A stretch of 22,728 bases of DNA from an uncultured Alistipes sp. (GCA_910587675.1 CAJUMU010000030.1:1-22728); one strand, 5' to 3'; numbered from the stretch's first letter, positions 1 to 6,648 are shown. The notes: generated by a model not told the origin, from the letters alone. A program made the numbers and translations.

Positions 1-34
1 AATATAAATTAAATCAACCCAAATGATTTCGCAC

Positions 35-58
35 AAAAAAAGGGCGCAGGTGCAGCCC
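35..58 (-). terminator. Intrinsic terminator of the structured RNA
   Basis: On the minus strand GGGC (58-55) pairs with GCCC (45-42), extended by two inner GC pairs around a small loop, and is followed directly by seven T (41-35). This marks a natural 3' end for the RNA candidate that precedes it. Confidence 0.6.
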
Positions 59-272
59 CACTCACCGGCCTCGCGAGCCTTAGTCTGGTAACTGCCCTTA
101 CGCCCAAGCCCGCCCACGGCTTGCGGCCGCAGGCATAGCGAGGGTTTCAGACAAAATTTACACCAGACAAAACCAATTATGTTTCCACAATTGTCGCGAG
201 TTTGTGAGTGGTATAAAGGTTTGTCCTAACCTTTAGAATATGTTTTCGGTTACGGTGGTTGAACCGTCCTTC
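35..272 (-). ncRNA. Candidate structured ncRNA (multibranched)
   Basis: No protein is visible here, but the minus strand can fold into many nested helices. From the 5' end these are: a small hairpin 247-251/262-266; a 7-bp hairpin 215-221/228-234; a closing helix 204-211 with 58-65 (8 bp, perfect); 194-200 with 70-76 (7 bp, perfect); an 8-bp hairpin with a GAAA loop at 174-193 (one G-U pair); and 162-168 with 83-89 (7 bp, perfect), enclosing GC-rich hairpins at about 90-150. The nesting is consistent. A TAnnTTTG box at 277-284 sits just upstream of the first helix, and a GC hairpin with seven U ends the unit at 35-58. I found none of the conserved cores of tmRNA, RNase P RNA or SRP RNA. It could also be the 3' half of one longer transcript starting near 590. 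Confidence 0.55.
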
Positions 273-276
273 TCTG

Positions 277-284
277 CAAAGGTA
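277..284 (-). promoter_or_regulatory. -7 box TACCTTTG before the second RNA
   Basis: Minus-strand TACCTTTG matches the Bacteroidetes -7 consensus TAnnTTTG. The expected start, near 272, lies just before the first helix of the downstream structured RNA. No clear TTG is found 19-21 nt upstream, so it may be a weak or internal promoter. Confidence 0.45.
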
Positions 285-349
285 ACATAACTTTTATTCT
301 TTTAGTTATGCGACCCGTATTAAAACGACAAAAGACGAAACGTGAACCT

Positions 350-590
350 GACTTAAGAGGTTAAGTCTGCGTAATACGCACTTGCATTACTATGTTTTGG
401 TAGGTCGTGAGATACCCGTTAGACTTCATAATACAAGAGGCCCACGCCCGTCATGGCGTAGTGTGTTCGATGTACTAACCAATCGGGGCGTGGTTAACGA
501 CCCGACGGGACATCCTCTTATGCTGTCTAACAGTAAATTTCTCACGTTTACCAAAACAGCAATGCGATTCACGTCTTTTGACGGATCGCT
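350..590 (-). ncRNA. Candidate structured ncRNA, long interrupted hairpin (6S-like shape)
   Basis: The two halves of 384-565 pair along their length: 384-388/561-565, 395-402/549-556 (8 bp), 406-412/540-546 (7 bp), 418-424/525-531 (7 bp), 435-440/514-519 (6 bp), 442-449/486-493 (8 bp). All are perfect and in nested order, separated by small internal loops. This is flanked by hairpin 564-589 at the predicted 5' end and by hairpins 368-380 and 350-367 (7 bp, four-base loop) at the 3' side. The predicted transcription start, about 590, falls at the foot of the first hairpin. A rod of about 180 nt with internal bubbles resembles 6S RNA in architecture, and Bacteroidales do carry promoter-delimited structured RNAs. 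I recognise no diagnostic sequence, so the family is open. Short open frames across it (382-603 plus; 426-797 minus) look like chance. Confidence 0.55.
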
Positions 591-594
591 GCCC

Positions 595-628
595 CAAAAG
601 TAGTACGAATAATTGAATCGTACAACAA
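595..628 (-). promoter_or_regulatory. Promoter TTG-N20-TACTTTTG with palindrome in spacer
   Basis: On the minus strand TTG (625-623) is followed after 20 nt by TACTTTTG (602-595), a close match to the Bacteroidetes vegetative promoter. Expected start is near 590, at the base of the first helix of the structured RNA. The spacer 603-623 is itself an inverted repeat with arms GTACGA and TCGTAC, which could be an operator. Confidence 0.6.
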
Positions 629-689
629 TTTGCATGCTTTTTTTGTTATTTTCCGTGTTTTCGGGGGATTTTTTGAGATTTTCGGCGCA

Positions 690-799
690 AATTTCGGGCA
701 GCAGCCTACGGAGACCGCGTGAATGAGCTATGCGAATAGCGGGCCTCCGCGGGGCGGAGGCTGCGGCCCGCACGACTCTGCGAGTCGCAGTATTCACAC
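690..799 (-). repeat. Intergenic palindromic repeat, copy A
   Basis: This is one of three copies of a roughly 95-110 bp element in this window (others at 4721-4814 and 22331-22440, opposite orientation). Read on the minus strand it begins GTGTGAAT, then has a triloop hairpin (CGACTC/GAGTCG, 773-787), then 13-bp arms 758-770 and 695-707 that pair with one mismatch and enclose a GC-rich inner hairpin. It lies just past the stop of the MORN-like gene and may act as its 3' hairpin. No open frame is associated, so it is REP- or MITE-like. The rest of 603-690 is AT-rich with T runs and shows nothing else. Confidence 0.75.
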
Positions 800-806
800 C
801 CTCCCG

Positions 807-1442
807 TTATCGTTTCTCGCGCAGCGAGCCGACCAGATAGAATAACGCCACGACGGCGGTGCAGACAAGACCTATACGGGAATTGCGGGTCAGAAGCAAC
901 AGTACGACATAGATCAAAGCCAACCCGACAAGCATGGTCGAGAGCGAGAAGCCCTCGTAACGCCGGTATTTGCGGCGCGCGATGCTGAACCCGTCGGCCG
1001 AAAGCGAATATTCGACCCTGCCGCGCTCCCGCCGCCACTCGCCGCTATAATAGACCGACGCCAAGCAGTGTTTGCCCGCGGGGGCGTCGGAGTCGTAAAG
1101 CGTATGCGAGCCCATCGGACGGTCCTCCTGCCAGAATCCCGCCTGCATGACCCATCGGTTGCGGTCGGCTGTGGTGCGTGTATGGATGCCATACCCCTGC
1201 CGAAGCCCATCCTCGTCGACTTCGCCTATGTAATATCCGTCGTCGAACCGCACGAACCGCAGCAGATCGCGCCGCTCGGCCACATCGGCGATATTGCCGC
1301 GCAGCCGCTCGCGATACTCGGGCATGAGATCGCGTCCCCAGCGTCGTATCTTGCGATCGACCAGAGCCGCATACCAATCTATCTCGGCAATTGCCTTGTC
1401 GCGATCCATCGTCTGAAAATCATAATTCGCATAACGTATCAC
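807..1442 (-). CDS. MORN-like protein with two C-terminal membrane segments
   Basis: I do not recognise a named family. The central part carries MORN-like strand pairs (pattern YIGEVxExGLRQGYG, then a second weaker unit AGFWQEDRPMG), which in other proteins form a beta-sheet platform for membranes or partners. The C-terminal quarter has two hydrophobic segments, so the protein is probably membrane-anchored by its end. I chose the GTG at 1442 because its G-T-G-A overlaps the TGA stop of the upstream gene and GAGG lies 7 nt before it, a usual sign of translational coupling. The ATG at 1409 (residue 12) is the alternative. It is the last gene of a run that also contains a secreted unknown protein and carbonic anhydrase. 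The longer open frame back to 1595 only shadows the upstream gene. Predicted length is 211 residues. Confidence 0.65.
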   Translation of the reverse strand: MIRYANYDFQTMDRDKAIAEIDWYAALVDRKIRRWGRDLMPEYRERLRGNIADVAERRDLLRFVRFDDGYYIGEVDEDGLRQGYGIHTRTTADRNRWVMQAGFWQEDRPMGSHTLYDSDAPAGKHCLASVYYSGEWRRERGRVEYSLSADGFSIARRKYRRYEGFSLSTMLVGLALIYVVLLLLTRNSRIGLVCTAVVALFYLVGSLREKR

Positions 1443-2575
1443 TCCACCGCCTCGAACGGCCTGTCGGCCGCGCCCGTGAAGCGATAGAGGCGGATAACGC
1501 TGCCCTGCCCCTTGTCGTTCTTGTAATTCTCGGAGATATAGAAATATCCGCCGCCCAGCGAACAGAGTCCCGTGGCGCCGTACTCGAAATTCCATCCGCC
1601 CGCGCCGACCTTAAGCGGCACCACCTTGCCGCGGCGCACATAGGGCACGCCCCGCAAGGCTTCGCGCTCGGGACGGGCCGAACCGTCAACGGCAAAGAGG
1701 GTGTAGTTGGGATATTGCGGCTTACGGCCCCGATACACGGCCATGAACCAGATGTCGGTATCGGCGTCGTACTCCAGATTCTGCACGCCGTAAGAGGTGT
1801 TGCCCGTAAACGCGAAGCAAATGTCGTCGGGACGGGCGGGACCGCGGGTGTGCATGCTGCTCTGCGAAAGGGGCGTTTCGTAACGCCGCCACTTGCGGGT
1901 GTCGTATTGCAACAGCACCTGATAATCGTTGTCGGAACGGTCGGTCTCGCCGTAAACGCCGTAGGCGACGGTAAGATAGTATCGGCCGCCACTCTTGCCG
2001 AAGCGCGGGCCGAAGCTCACGCCGTCGATGCCGCTGCACCCGAAGCGGTGCGGCTTGCGCCCCTCGGCCGTTTCGACCTCGGCCAGATAATCCTCCAGCA
2101 CGGTCGGGAGACAGACGGTGGTCATTATGCCGTCCTTCTCGGCATCCATGTCCATGCGCGTAATGCGGTCGACGTCGAACACCGCGATATAGAAAGCGTC
2201 GTCGAGCCGCCGATCGCTCCGCTCCATGCGCAGGATCCCCTTGCCGATGGCGTCGTTCTTATACTCCAAGGAGCCGTACACGCGGCCGTCCTCGTCGTTG
2301 AAGTCGAGGCATCCGAGGTGCCCCAGAAGCCCCTTGACCGAGCCGATCACGTTGCCTTGCAAATCGGCCTTGACCAGCATGGTGGTGTAGGAGTAGTAGA
2401 TATACCGCCGCTCGGTGTCGACGGCGATGCCCTGAATATGGCCCGCCTTGTAGGGCCCCGAAAGTATGGTTCGGGGCAGTCGCGAGGCGTCGACCGCGGT
2501 CGGGGCGGTTTGCGCCGAGGCGGAGAACACGGCCGCGACGGCCGCTGCCAAGACGATGCGTCGGATCGTTGTCAT
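1439..2575 (-). CDS. Secreted protein of unknown function, possibly beta-propeller
   Basis: The product is 378 residues and starts with a typical signal peptide (MTTIRR, a hydrophobic stretch, cleavage after SAQ), so it is exported. The mature part is rich in short beta-like stretches with repeated phrases such as IQGIAVDTERRYIYYSY and GCLDFNDEDGRVYGSLEY, of the kind seen in NHL/SMP-30 type propellers. I cannot place it in a named family and no catalytic motif is clear. The ATG at 2575 is preferred because it opens the signal peptide. The frame continues upstream only as a shadow of carbonic anhydrase. The 59-nt gap to carbonic anhydrase contains small GC hairpins but no promoter box, so the two may be cotranscribed. 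The stop overlaps the next start by four bases. Confidence 0.75.
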   Translation of the reverse strand: MTTIRRIVLAAAVAAVFSASAQTAPTAVDASRLPRTILSGPYKAGHIQGIAVDTERRYIYYSYTTMLVKADLQGNVIGSVKGLLGHLGCLDFNDEDGRVYGSLEYKNDAIGKGILRMERSDRRLDDAFYIAVFDVDRITRMDMDAEKDGIMTTVCLPTVLEDYLAEVETAEGRKPHRFGCSGIDGVSFGPRFGKSGGRYYLTVAYGVYGETDRSDNDYQVLLQYDTRKWRRYETPLSQSSMHTRGPARPDDICFAFTGNTSYGVQNLEYDADTDIWFMAVYRGRKPQYPNYTLFAVDGSARPEREALRGVPYVRRGKVVPLKVGAGGWNFEYGATGLCSLGGGYFYISENYKNDKGQGSVIRLYRFTGAADRPFEAVE

Positions 2576-2634
2576 TCCTTTTAAATTTAATGTCGTCTCG
2601 CGCTTCGCGCGGCCCCGCAGCCGCCGAAGACGAG

Positions 2635-3186
2635 TTATTTTATATTCTCGAACTCCTTGAGTTCGCCCGTCACGGAGTCGATTATGAATCCGCGGACGAC
2701 GATATCTTTCGGCACCAGTGGATGGTGCTTGACCAGATGCACGCTGCCGCGCACCGACTTCTCCACGTCGTCGAAGCCGCTGAGCCACGCGTGCAGATCG
2801 ATGTTGCAATACTCCATCATATCCAGCTGCTCGGACGTGACGCCGTGGGCGCGGATGTGCTGCAACATTATCTTGCTGTCCATGTGCTGCGCGCCGCAAT
2901 CGGTGTGGCCTATAATCATGATCTCCTCGACGCCGAGTTCGTATATGCCCACCAGCAAACTGCGCATCACGCTGCCGAAGGGGTGGGTAATGGTGCCGCC
3001 CGCGTTCTTTATCATCTTCACGTCGCCGTTGCGGATGCCCAAGGCGGCGGGAATCAACTCGACCAAGCGGGTATCCATGCAGGTCACGATGGCGATCTTC
3101 TTGTCGGGATACTTGTTCGTAAGGTAGGACTCATAACCCTTTTTCGCAACGAAGGCGCGGTTATACTCTACTAATTCGTCTATCAT
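2635..3186 (-). CDS. Beta-class carbonic anhydrase
   Basis: The enzyme interconverts CO2 and bicarbonate, feeding carboxylases and pH balance in the cytoplasm. The 183-residue product shows the whole beta-class active site: CMDTR with zinc ligand C36 and the D38-R40 dyad, then HTDC with ligands H94 and C97, plus the conserved KNAGG loop at 60-64. Length is normal for short bacterial beta enzymes. The ATG at 3186 is preferred over the longer open frame to 3516 because the family similarity begins at MIDELVEYN and a TATATTTG box lies 32 nt upstream. It appears to be the first gene of a run of three on the minus strand. Neighbours give no hint of a carboxysome, which is in any case not expected here. 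Confidence 0.93.
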   Translation of the reverse strand: MIDELVEYNRAFVAKKGYESYLTNKYPDKKIAIVTCMDTRLVELIPAALGIRNGDVKMIKNAGGTITHPFGSVMRSLLVGIYELGVEEIMIIGHTDCGAQHMDSKIMLQHIRAHGVTSEQLDMMEYCNIDLHAWLSGFDDVEKSVRGSVHLVKHHPLVPKDIVVRGFIIDSVTGELKEFENIK

Positions 3187-3217
3187 AAATTTCGCTTTGA
3201 TATCGGCAATCGTATCG

Positions 3218-3225
3218 CAAATATA
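3218..3225 (-). promoter_or_regulatory. -7 box TATATTTG for carbonic anhydrase
   Basis: Minus-strand TATATTTG matches TAnnTTTG 32 nt before the carbonic anhydrase ATG. No good TTG box is seen at the standard distance. Confidence 0.5.
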
Positions 3226-3345
3226 ATCAAAAGCAATCGATTTGCCGCCTGTTTCGAAAAAAACACCTCGAATGATTCGATATTCGGTTGCGCAGCCCGA
3301 CGGCGTTATCGATATTTGTCGAATTAAACATAAAATCAACCCAAT

Positions 3346-3651
3346 ATGACAATTAATGAATGTAATTTTCTGGCGGGTGAGATCTATCTTTTCCATCCCG
3401 CCGACCCGAGTTGTCCTCCCGACGATTCGTTGTGGGGCATGTTTTACGAATACGGCGACGGCGACGTGCGTCTGGAGTCGATGTCGTGCGACCTGCGTCG
3501 GTTCGAGATTCGGCAACCGCTGCCCGAAGGGTATCGCTACTGCCGCAGGGCCACGCGGGGCGAACTGGTCGAATACATGACCGCTCTGGCTTTCGACGCG
3601 CGACGCGGGGTCAATTCAAAGCCCGATAGGCGTTCGGGGTGCAACCCGTAA
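3346..3651 (+). CDS. Small hypothetical protein
   Basis: This is a 101-residue open frame of unrecognised function, divergent from carbonic anhydrase. The amino acid composition is protein-like, with aromatic and acidic residues well mixed (LWGMFYEYGDGDV) and a C-terminal part PLPEGYRYCRRATRGELVEYM that recalls the tail of many small Bacteroidales proteins. There is no signal peptide or membrane segment. Its last 41 bases run antiparallel into the 3' end of the AraC gene, so the last dozen residues may be poorly conserved filler. Other frames in the same place are shadows. No clear -7 box precedes it (GATATTTG lies nearby but misses the leading T). Confidence 0.55.
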   Translation: MTINECNFLAGEIYLFHPADPSCPPDDSLWGMFYEYGDGDVRLESMSCDLRRFEIRQPLPEGYRYCRRATRGELVEYMTALAFDARRGVNSKPDRRSGCNP

Positions 3652-4507
3652 TCTTCTTGAACAGTCGGCTGAAGTGTTGCGGATACTTGAAGCCCAATTC
3701 GTAAGCGATCTCCGCTACCGACTTGTCGCGATCGAGTATCCGCTCCTTCGCCATATCGATAAGACGGGCTTGGATATGCTCCTGCGCCGTGCGTCCCGTC
3801 TCCCTCTTCACCAAATCGCCGAAATAGTTAGGCGACAAGCATATCCTCTCGGCGAAACGGCGCACGGTAGGAACGCCCTCGCGTCGGGGCGCCTCCGAAC
3901 GGAAATATTCGTCCAACAGACGTTCGAAACGACGCAGCACGTCGCTGTTGACGTTCGACCGCGTAATGAACTGGCGTTCATAGAACCGCACGCAGTAATC
4001 GAGCAGCAACTCTATGCTCGCGCAAAGCAGGCGTTTGGTGTGGCCGTCGACGGGATGATGCAGTTCGGCGTCGATCTTGTTCAGGCAGTCGACGACCATC
4101 GAACGCTCCTGCTCCGAAAGATGCAGAGCCTCGTTGACCTCGTAAGAGAAGAAGGTATACTCCTTCATGCGAGCCGCGAGCGGCGTTCCGCGAAACAGAT
4201 CGGGATGGAAGCAGAGAGCCCACCCCTTGGGCCGAAACTCGGTGCCGTCGTCCTCGACGCCGTACACCTGATGCGGAGCCACGCACACCAGCGTACCCTC
4301 CTGATAGTCGTAATACTGACGGCCGTAACGCATGTCGCCGCAATGCACCTGCTTGAGAAACACCGTATAGAATCCGAAATTGTGAAGCGCGTGGCGCATG
4401 GGGCCGCACTTCGAGAAATCGATCACGCTCACCAACGGGTGCAGCGTCTCCACGCCCGTCAAGGCGTTGTATTCGTACACATGGTCCAAAGTCAGAATCT
4501 CGCTCAT
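3611..4507 (-). CDS. AraC-family transcriptional regulator
   Basis: A complete 298-residue DNA-binding regulator. Residues 1-185 form the variable sensing part, with a cupin-like arm around residues 20-105 (FSKCG, LVCVAPHQVYGV, GWALCFHPDLF). Residues 190-298 hold the paired helix-turn-helix domain: first helix pair near 215-238 (VRRFAERICLSPNYFGDLVKRE), second near 263-287, ending in the usual FSRLFKKITGCTPNAYR signature. It is divergently arranged with the exported flavodoxin gene. AraC regulators beside small redox genes are a frequent arrangement in Bacteroidales, so control of that gene is a fair inference. The ligand is unknown. Its 3' end overlaps a small convergent gene by 41 bp. Confidence 0.92.
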   Translation of the reverse strand: MSEILTLDHVYEYNALTGVETLHPLVSVIDFSKCGPMRHALHNFGFYTVFLKQVHCGDMRYGRQYYDYQEGTLVCVAPHQVYGVEDDGTEFRPKGWALCFHPDLFRGTPLAARMKEYTFFSYEVNEALHLSEQERSMVVDCLNKIDAELHHPVDGHTKRLLCASIELLLDYCVRFYERQFITRSNVNSDVLRRFERLLDEYFRSEAPRREGVPTVRRFAERICLSPNYFGDLVKRETGRTAQEHIQARLIDMAKERILDRDKSVAEIAYELGFKYPQHFSRLFKKITGCTPNAYRALN

Positions 4508-4572
4508 ACTTACAGTCGGTTTGCGACGCGTCGGCGAACACGCATTCGCCCGACGGTCCGATATTCGTCAGG

Positions 4573-4580
4573 CAAATATA
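4573..4580 (-). promoter_or_regulatory. -7 box TATATTTG for the AraC gene
   Basis: A minus-strand match to TAnnTTTG lies 65 nt before the regulator's ATG. No TTG box is evident. Confidence 0.45.
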
Positions 4581-4677
4581 AGGTTTTTCGGCTCTTACCC
4601 GTGCGGCTGCGGCTCGCTTTCGGTAAAACGGGTTGCAACTACCGTAATCGGTATCATCGCGCGACGCGGCGAGACGG

Positions 4678-4685
4678 TAATTTTG
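4678..4685 (+). promoter_or_regulatory. -7 box TAATTTTG for the flavodoxin gene
   Basis: A plus-strand match to TAnnTTTG. A start near 4690 would give a leader of about 155 nt that contains all of repeat copy B. The -33 region is not recognisable, which would suit an activator-dependent promoter. The gene-free stretch 4508-4844 holds the two promoters and the repeat. Confidence 0.45.
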
Positions 4686-4720
4686 CATCGTGAAACAACG
4701 AGGGAAAGATGGTTGCTTTT

Positions 4721-4814
4721 ACGACTCGCAGAGTCGTGCGGGCCGCAGCCTCGCCCCGCGGAGGCCCGCTGTTCGCACAGCTCATTCGCGGTCTCCGCAG
4801 GCTGCCGCCCGAAA
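4721..4814 (+). repeat. Intergenic palindromic repeat, copy B
   Basis: Second copy of the palindromic element. A 7-bp triloop hairpin (ACGACTC-GCA-GAGTCGT, 4721-4737) is followed by 13-bp arms 4739-4751 and 4799-4811 that pair with one mismatch, enclosing the same inner hairpin as the other copies. It ends 30 bp before the flavodoxin start, inside its predicted leader. Unlike copies A and C it lacks the leading GTGTGAAT. Confidence 0.78.
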
Positions 4815-4844
4815 CGAACCTCCTCCCGCAAAAACAAAGACATT

Positions 4845-5399
4845 ATGAAAAAAAGACTGTTCATGCTCACTTTCGCCGCCATGACGGGCGCGACGGGAGC
4901 CGATGCGCAAGAGGACGCGAAAAAAATCCTCACCGTATACTTCTCGCACGGCGGCAACACCAAAGCCGTGGCCGAAATGATAAACGAGACGGTTGGCGGC
5001 GACATCCTCCGCATCGAGACGCGCAAGCCCTACCCCACCGAATACCGCGAGGTGGTAGACCGAGCCAAAAAGGAGGTCGAGGCGGGATACCGTCCCGAGA
5101 TCGAGGATCTGCCGATCGATATCGACGATTACGACGTGATCTTCGTCGGCTCGCCCTGCTGGTGGTACACGATGGCGCCCGCCGTGACTACATTCCTCTC
5201 GTCGCACGACTTCAAGGGAAAGGCGATCGCGCCCTTCATGACCCACGAGGGCAGCCGCTTCGCCCGTACGCTGGACGACATACGCAAAATGTGTCCCGAC
5301 GCCGTACTGCTCGAAGGCTTCACCGTGCGCGGCAGCAAAGCCCGCGAGACCATGCCCGACGTTCGCGAATGGATCGAGCGTCTGGGACTGAAACGGTAA
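4845..5399 (+). CDS. Exported flavodoxin family protein
   Basis: A 184-residue FMN-binding protein. An N-terminal signal-like segment (MKKRLFMLTFAAMTGATGADAQ) suggests export or membrane attachment. The flavodoxin fold follows: a first strand and phosphate-binding loop at about 30-41 (VYFSHGGNTK), a DYDVIFVGSPCWWYTMAP segment that stacks on the flavin, and FMTHEGSRFARTLDDI near the third loop. Proteins of this group reduce quinones or small partners; the actual partner is unknown. The ATG at 4845 opens the signal peptide; upstream frame is only repeat DNA. Divergent from the AraC gene, convergent with the DUF5106 gene across a shared terminator. Confidence 0.9.
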   Translation: MKKRLFMLTFAAMTGATGADAQEDAKKILTVYFSHGGNTKAVAEMINETVGGDILRIETRKPYPTEYREVVDRAKKEVEAGYRPEIEDLPIDIDDYDVIFVGSPCWWYTMAPAVTTFLSSHDFKGKAIAPFMTHEGSRFARTLDDIRKMCPDAVLLEGFTVRGSKARETMPDVREWIERLGLKR

Positions 5400-5422
5400 C
5401 CCCGCCCGCGCCGAACAGCACG

Positions 5423-5461
5423 AAAAATCCGCGCCGCCCGATAAAAGCGACGCGGATTTTA
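5423..5461. terminator. Bidirectional terminator
   Basis: AAAATCCGCG (5424-5433) pairs perfectly with CGCGGATTTT (5451-5460). The A/T ends give a U run on either strand, serving both the flavodoxin gene (plus) and the DUF5106 gene (minus). Confidence 0.75.
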
Positions 5462-5475
5462 CCTTTGGGCGCCCG

Positions 5476-6402
5476 CTACTCCGCCGCCTCGGCAGCCCCT
5501 TCGGCCGCCTGCGACTCCGCAGCGCTGCGCATCACCTCCGTCAGATAGGACTCGATCTGCGCGGCAGTCGTATTCTTCAGAAGCACCTGCTTCTTGTCGT
5601 CGAGCAGGTAGAGGCGCGGCATGGCGCGCAGATCATACAGATTCTCAGACTTCAGACGGCCCGAGACATCGCGCGCGTTGATCCACTCGGCAGGGATATC
5701 GCTCTTGTGCTTCTCCCACGCCTCCGCGTCGGCCGACGGGAACACCGCCAGCACCGTGACGCCGCCCGCGCGCTGCAAATAGTTCGTCAGACGCGCCTGC
5801 GTGAGACGGAAACGCTCGATCTTGCAATCCACGCAATCGGGGTCGTAAAAGAAGAGTATCGTAACGGGCGACACCACCTCCGAGAGCTTCGACCGAGTGC
5901 CGTCGGCCTGTTCGAACTCGAAGTCGACCGCCGCGCTGCCCGCATTGTTCATCTCCAGCAGTACCAGATGCTTCTGGTAGGGAGCCTTATCGGCCTTGGC
6001 GATCTTTTTCGACACCAGCCCCGCCCGCAACAACGAGCGGTAAGCCGACTCGTTGTACATGGGCGACGACACTCCGTAAAGATACTTGTCGCCCAAGGCC
6101 AGCAGTCGCGCCACGCCCGTCTTGCTCGCCTCGGCGCGCTTCACGGCCGCGGCCCACGAGAGGTCCAACGCCTCGTCGTCGAGCAGCGCGAAGATCGACA
6201 CCATGTCGACGAAGCCCTGCTCCAGAACCTCGTCCGACGCGGCGTTGAAATCCACATTGTCCCAATAGTGCTCGCCCAGATACTTAGCCCGCGCGACATG
6301 GTCGGTAATCTCCTCGGGGATGGTTATCATGGGAAACTTCTCCTGCGCCGCGACGCTCGACGCCGCAGCCAGCAGCAGGAAAACAATCAAAATTCGTTTC
6401 AT
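5476..6402 (-). CDS. DUF5106 / thioredoxin-like secreted protein
   Basis: A 308-residue exported protein. The signal peptide spans about residues 1-20 (cleavage after VAAQ). Residues 25-150 match the helical DUF5106 domain common in Bacteroidetes. Residues 160-295 are a thioredoxin-like fold with the redox motif CVDC (C190, C193) after FFYDPD, and a cis-proline segment MPRLYLLD near 261-268. The likely role is thiol-disulfide exchange or reduction in the periplasm; the substrate is unknown. The tail is an Ala/Glu-rich, low-complexity stretch. A strong promoter with TTTG-N20-TATATTTG lies just upstream, and a shared terminator lies downstream. It stands as a single gene. Confidence 0.85.
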   Translation of the reverse strand: MKRILIVFLLLAAASSVAAQEKFPMITIPEEITDHVARAKYLGEHYWDNVDFNAASDEVLEQGFVDMVSIFALLDDEALDLSWAAAVKRAEASKTGVARLLALGDKYLYGVSSPMYNESAYRSLLRAGLVSKKIAKADKAPYQKHLVLLEMNNAGSAAVDFEFEQADGTRSKLSEVVSPVTILFFYDPDCVDCKIERFRLTQARLTNYLQRAGGVTVLAVFPSADAEAWEKHKSDIPAEWINARDVSGRLKSENLYDLRAMPRLYLLDDKKQVLLKNTTAAQIESYLTEVMRSAAESQAAEGAAEAAE

Positions 6403-6430
6403 GATCTCGTATGATTATCGTGCAATAAAG

Positions 6431-6462
6431 CAAATATAAAAATTTATTTCTTTCCATCCAAA
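6431..6462 (-). promoter_or_regulatory. Promoter TTTG-N20-TATATTTG for DUF5106 gene
   Basis: On the minus strand TTTG (6462-6459), a 20-nt spacer, and TATATTTG (6438-6431) match both Bacteroidetes boxes. The start is about 6425 and the leader about 23 nt. Confidence 0.75.
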
Positions 6463-6483
6463 CGTTGCGGACGATATAATAAC

Positions 6484-6519
6484 GCGGCCGAGCGGCGGAA
6501 TGTTGCGCCGCTCGGCCGC
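6484..6519. repeat. Perfect 14-bp GC hairpin
   Basis: GCGGCCGAGCGGCG (6484-6497) and its exact complement (6506-6519) are separated by 8 bases. It lies between two divergent promoters, outside both, and has no U tract, so it is not an obvious terminator. Confidence 0.7.
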
Positions 6520-6544
6520 AGAGATGTTGCCGCGCGTAAATATT

Positions 6545-6594
6545 GCGACTCTTCGAGTCGCGCAGTTCGCCGCCGCCCCACTGCGGCGGACTGC
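6545..6594. repeat. Triloop hairpin plus GC hairpin, distant relative of the repeat family
   Basis: GCGACTC-TTC-GAGTCGC (6545-6561) is a 7-bp triloop hairpin like the one that opens the three palindromic repeats. It is followed directly by a long hairpin whose arms are 6562-6573 and 6583-6594 with one mismatch. The order is the same as in the repeats but the second part has a different sequence. The remaining DNA of 6403-6699 holds the two divergent promoters. Confidence 0.55.
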
Positions 6595-6648
6595 AACTCG
6601 CAAGGCTCGTTTTGTCCCCCGCCGTCGGCGAACAGCATGCGATCATTT

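Noticed and set aside
1..600. tmRNA, RNase P RNA, SRP RNA, or group I/II intron
   Set aside because: I looked for the tRNA-like ends of tmRNA, the RNase P core motifs, the SRP tetraloop region, and intron domain V or P/Q/R/S elements on both strands and found none.
382..603. 73-residue plus-strand ORF
   Set aside because: It overlies the helices of the RNA candidate, has no promoter, and does not read like a conserved protein.
695..770. Insertion sequence or CRISPR in the repeats
   Set aside because: Copies are few, lie far apart in both orientations, contain no transposase and show no regular spacers.
426..797. 123-residue minus-strand ORF
   Set aside because: It runs through repeat copy A and into the structured RNA; its composition is that of repeat DNA, and no coding signal is seen.
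1391..2584. Long plus-strand ORF opposite the secreted unknown gene
   Set aside because: A shadow. The opposite frame has a signal peptide, protein-like composition and a coupled downstream gene.
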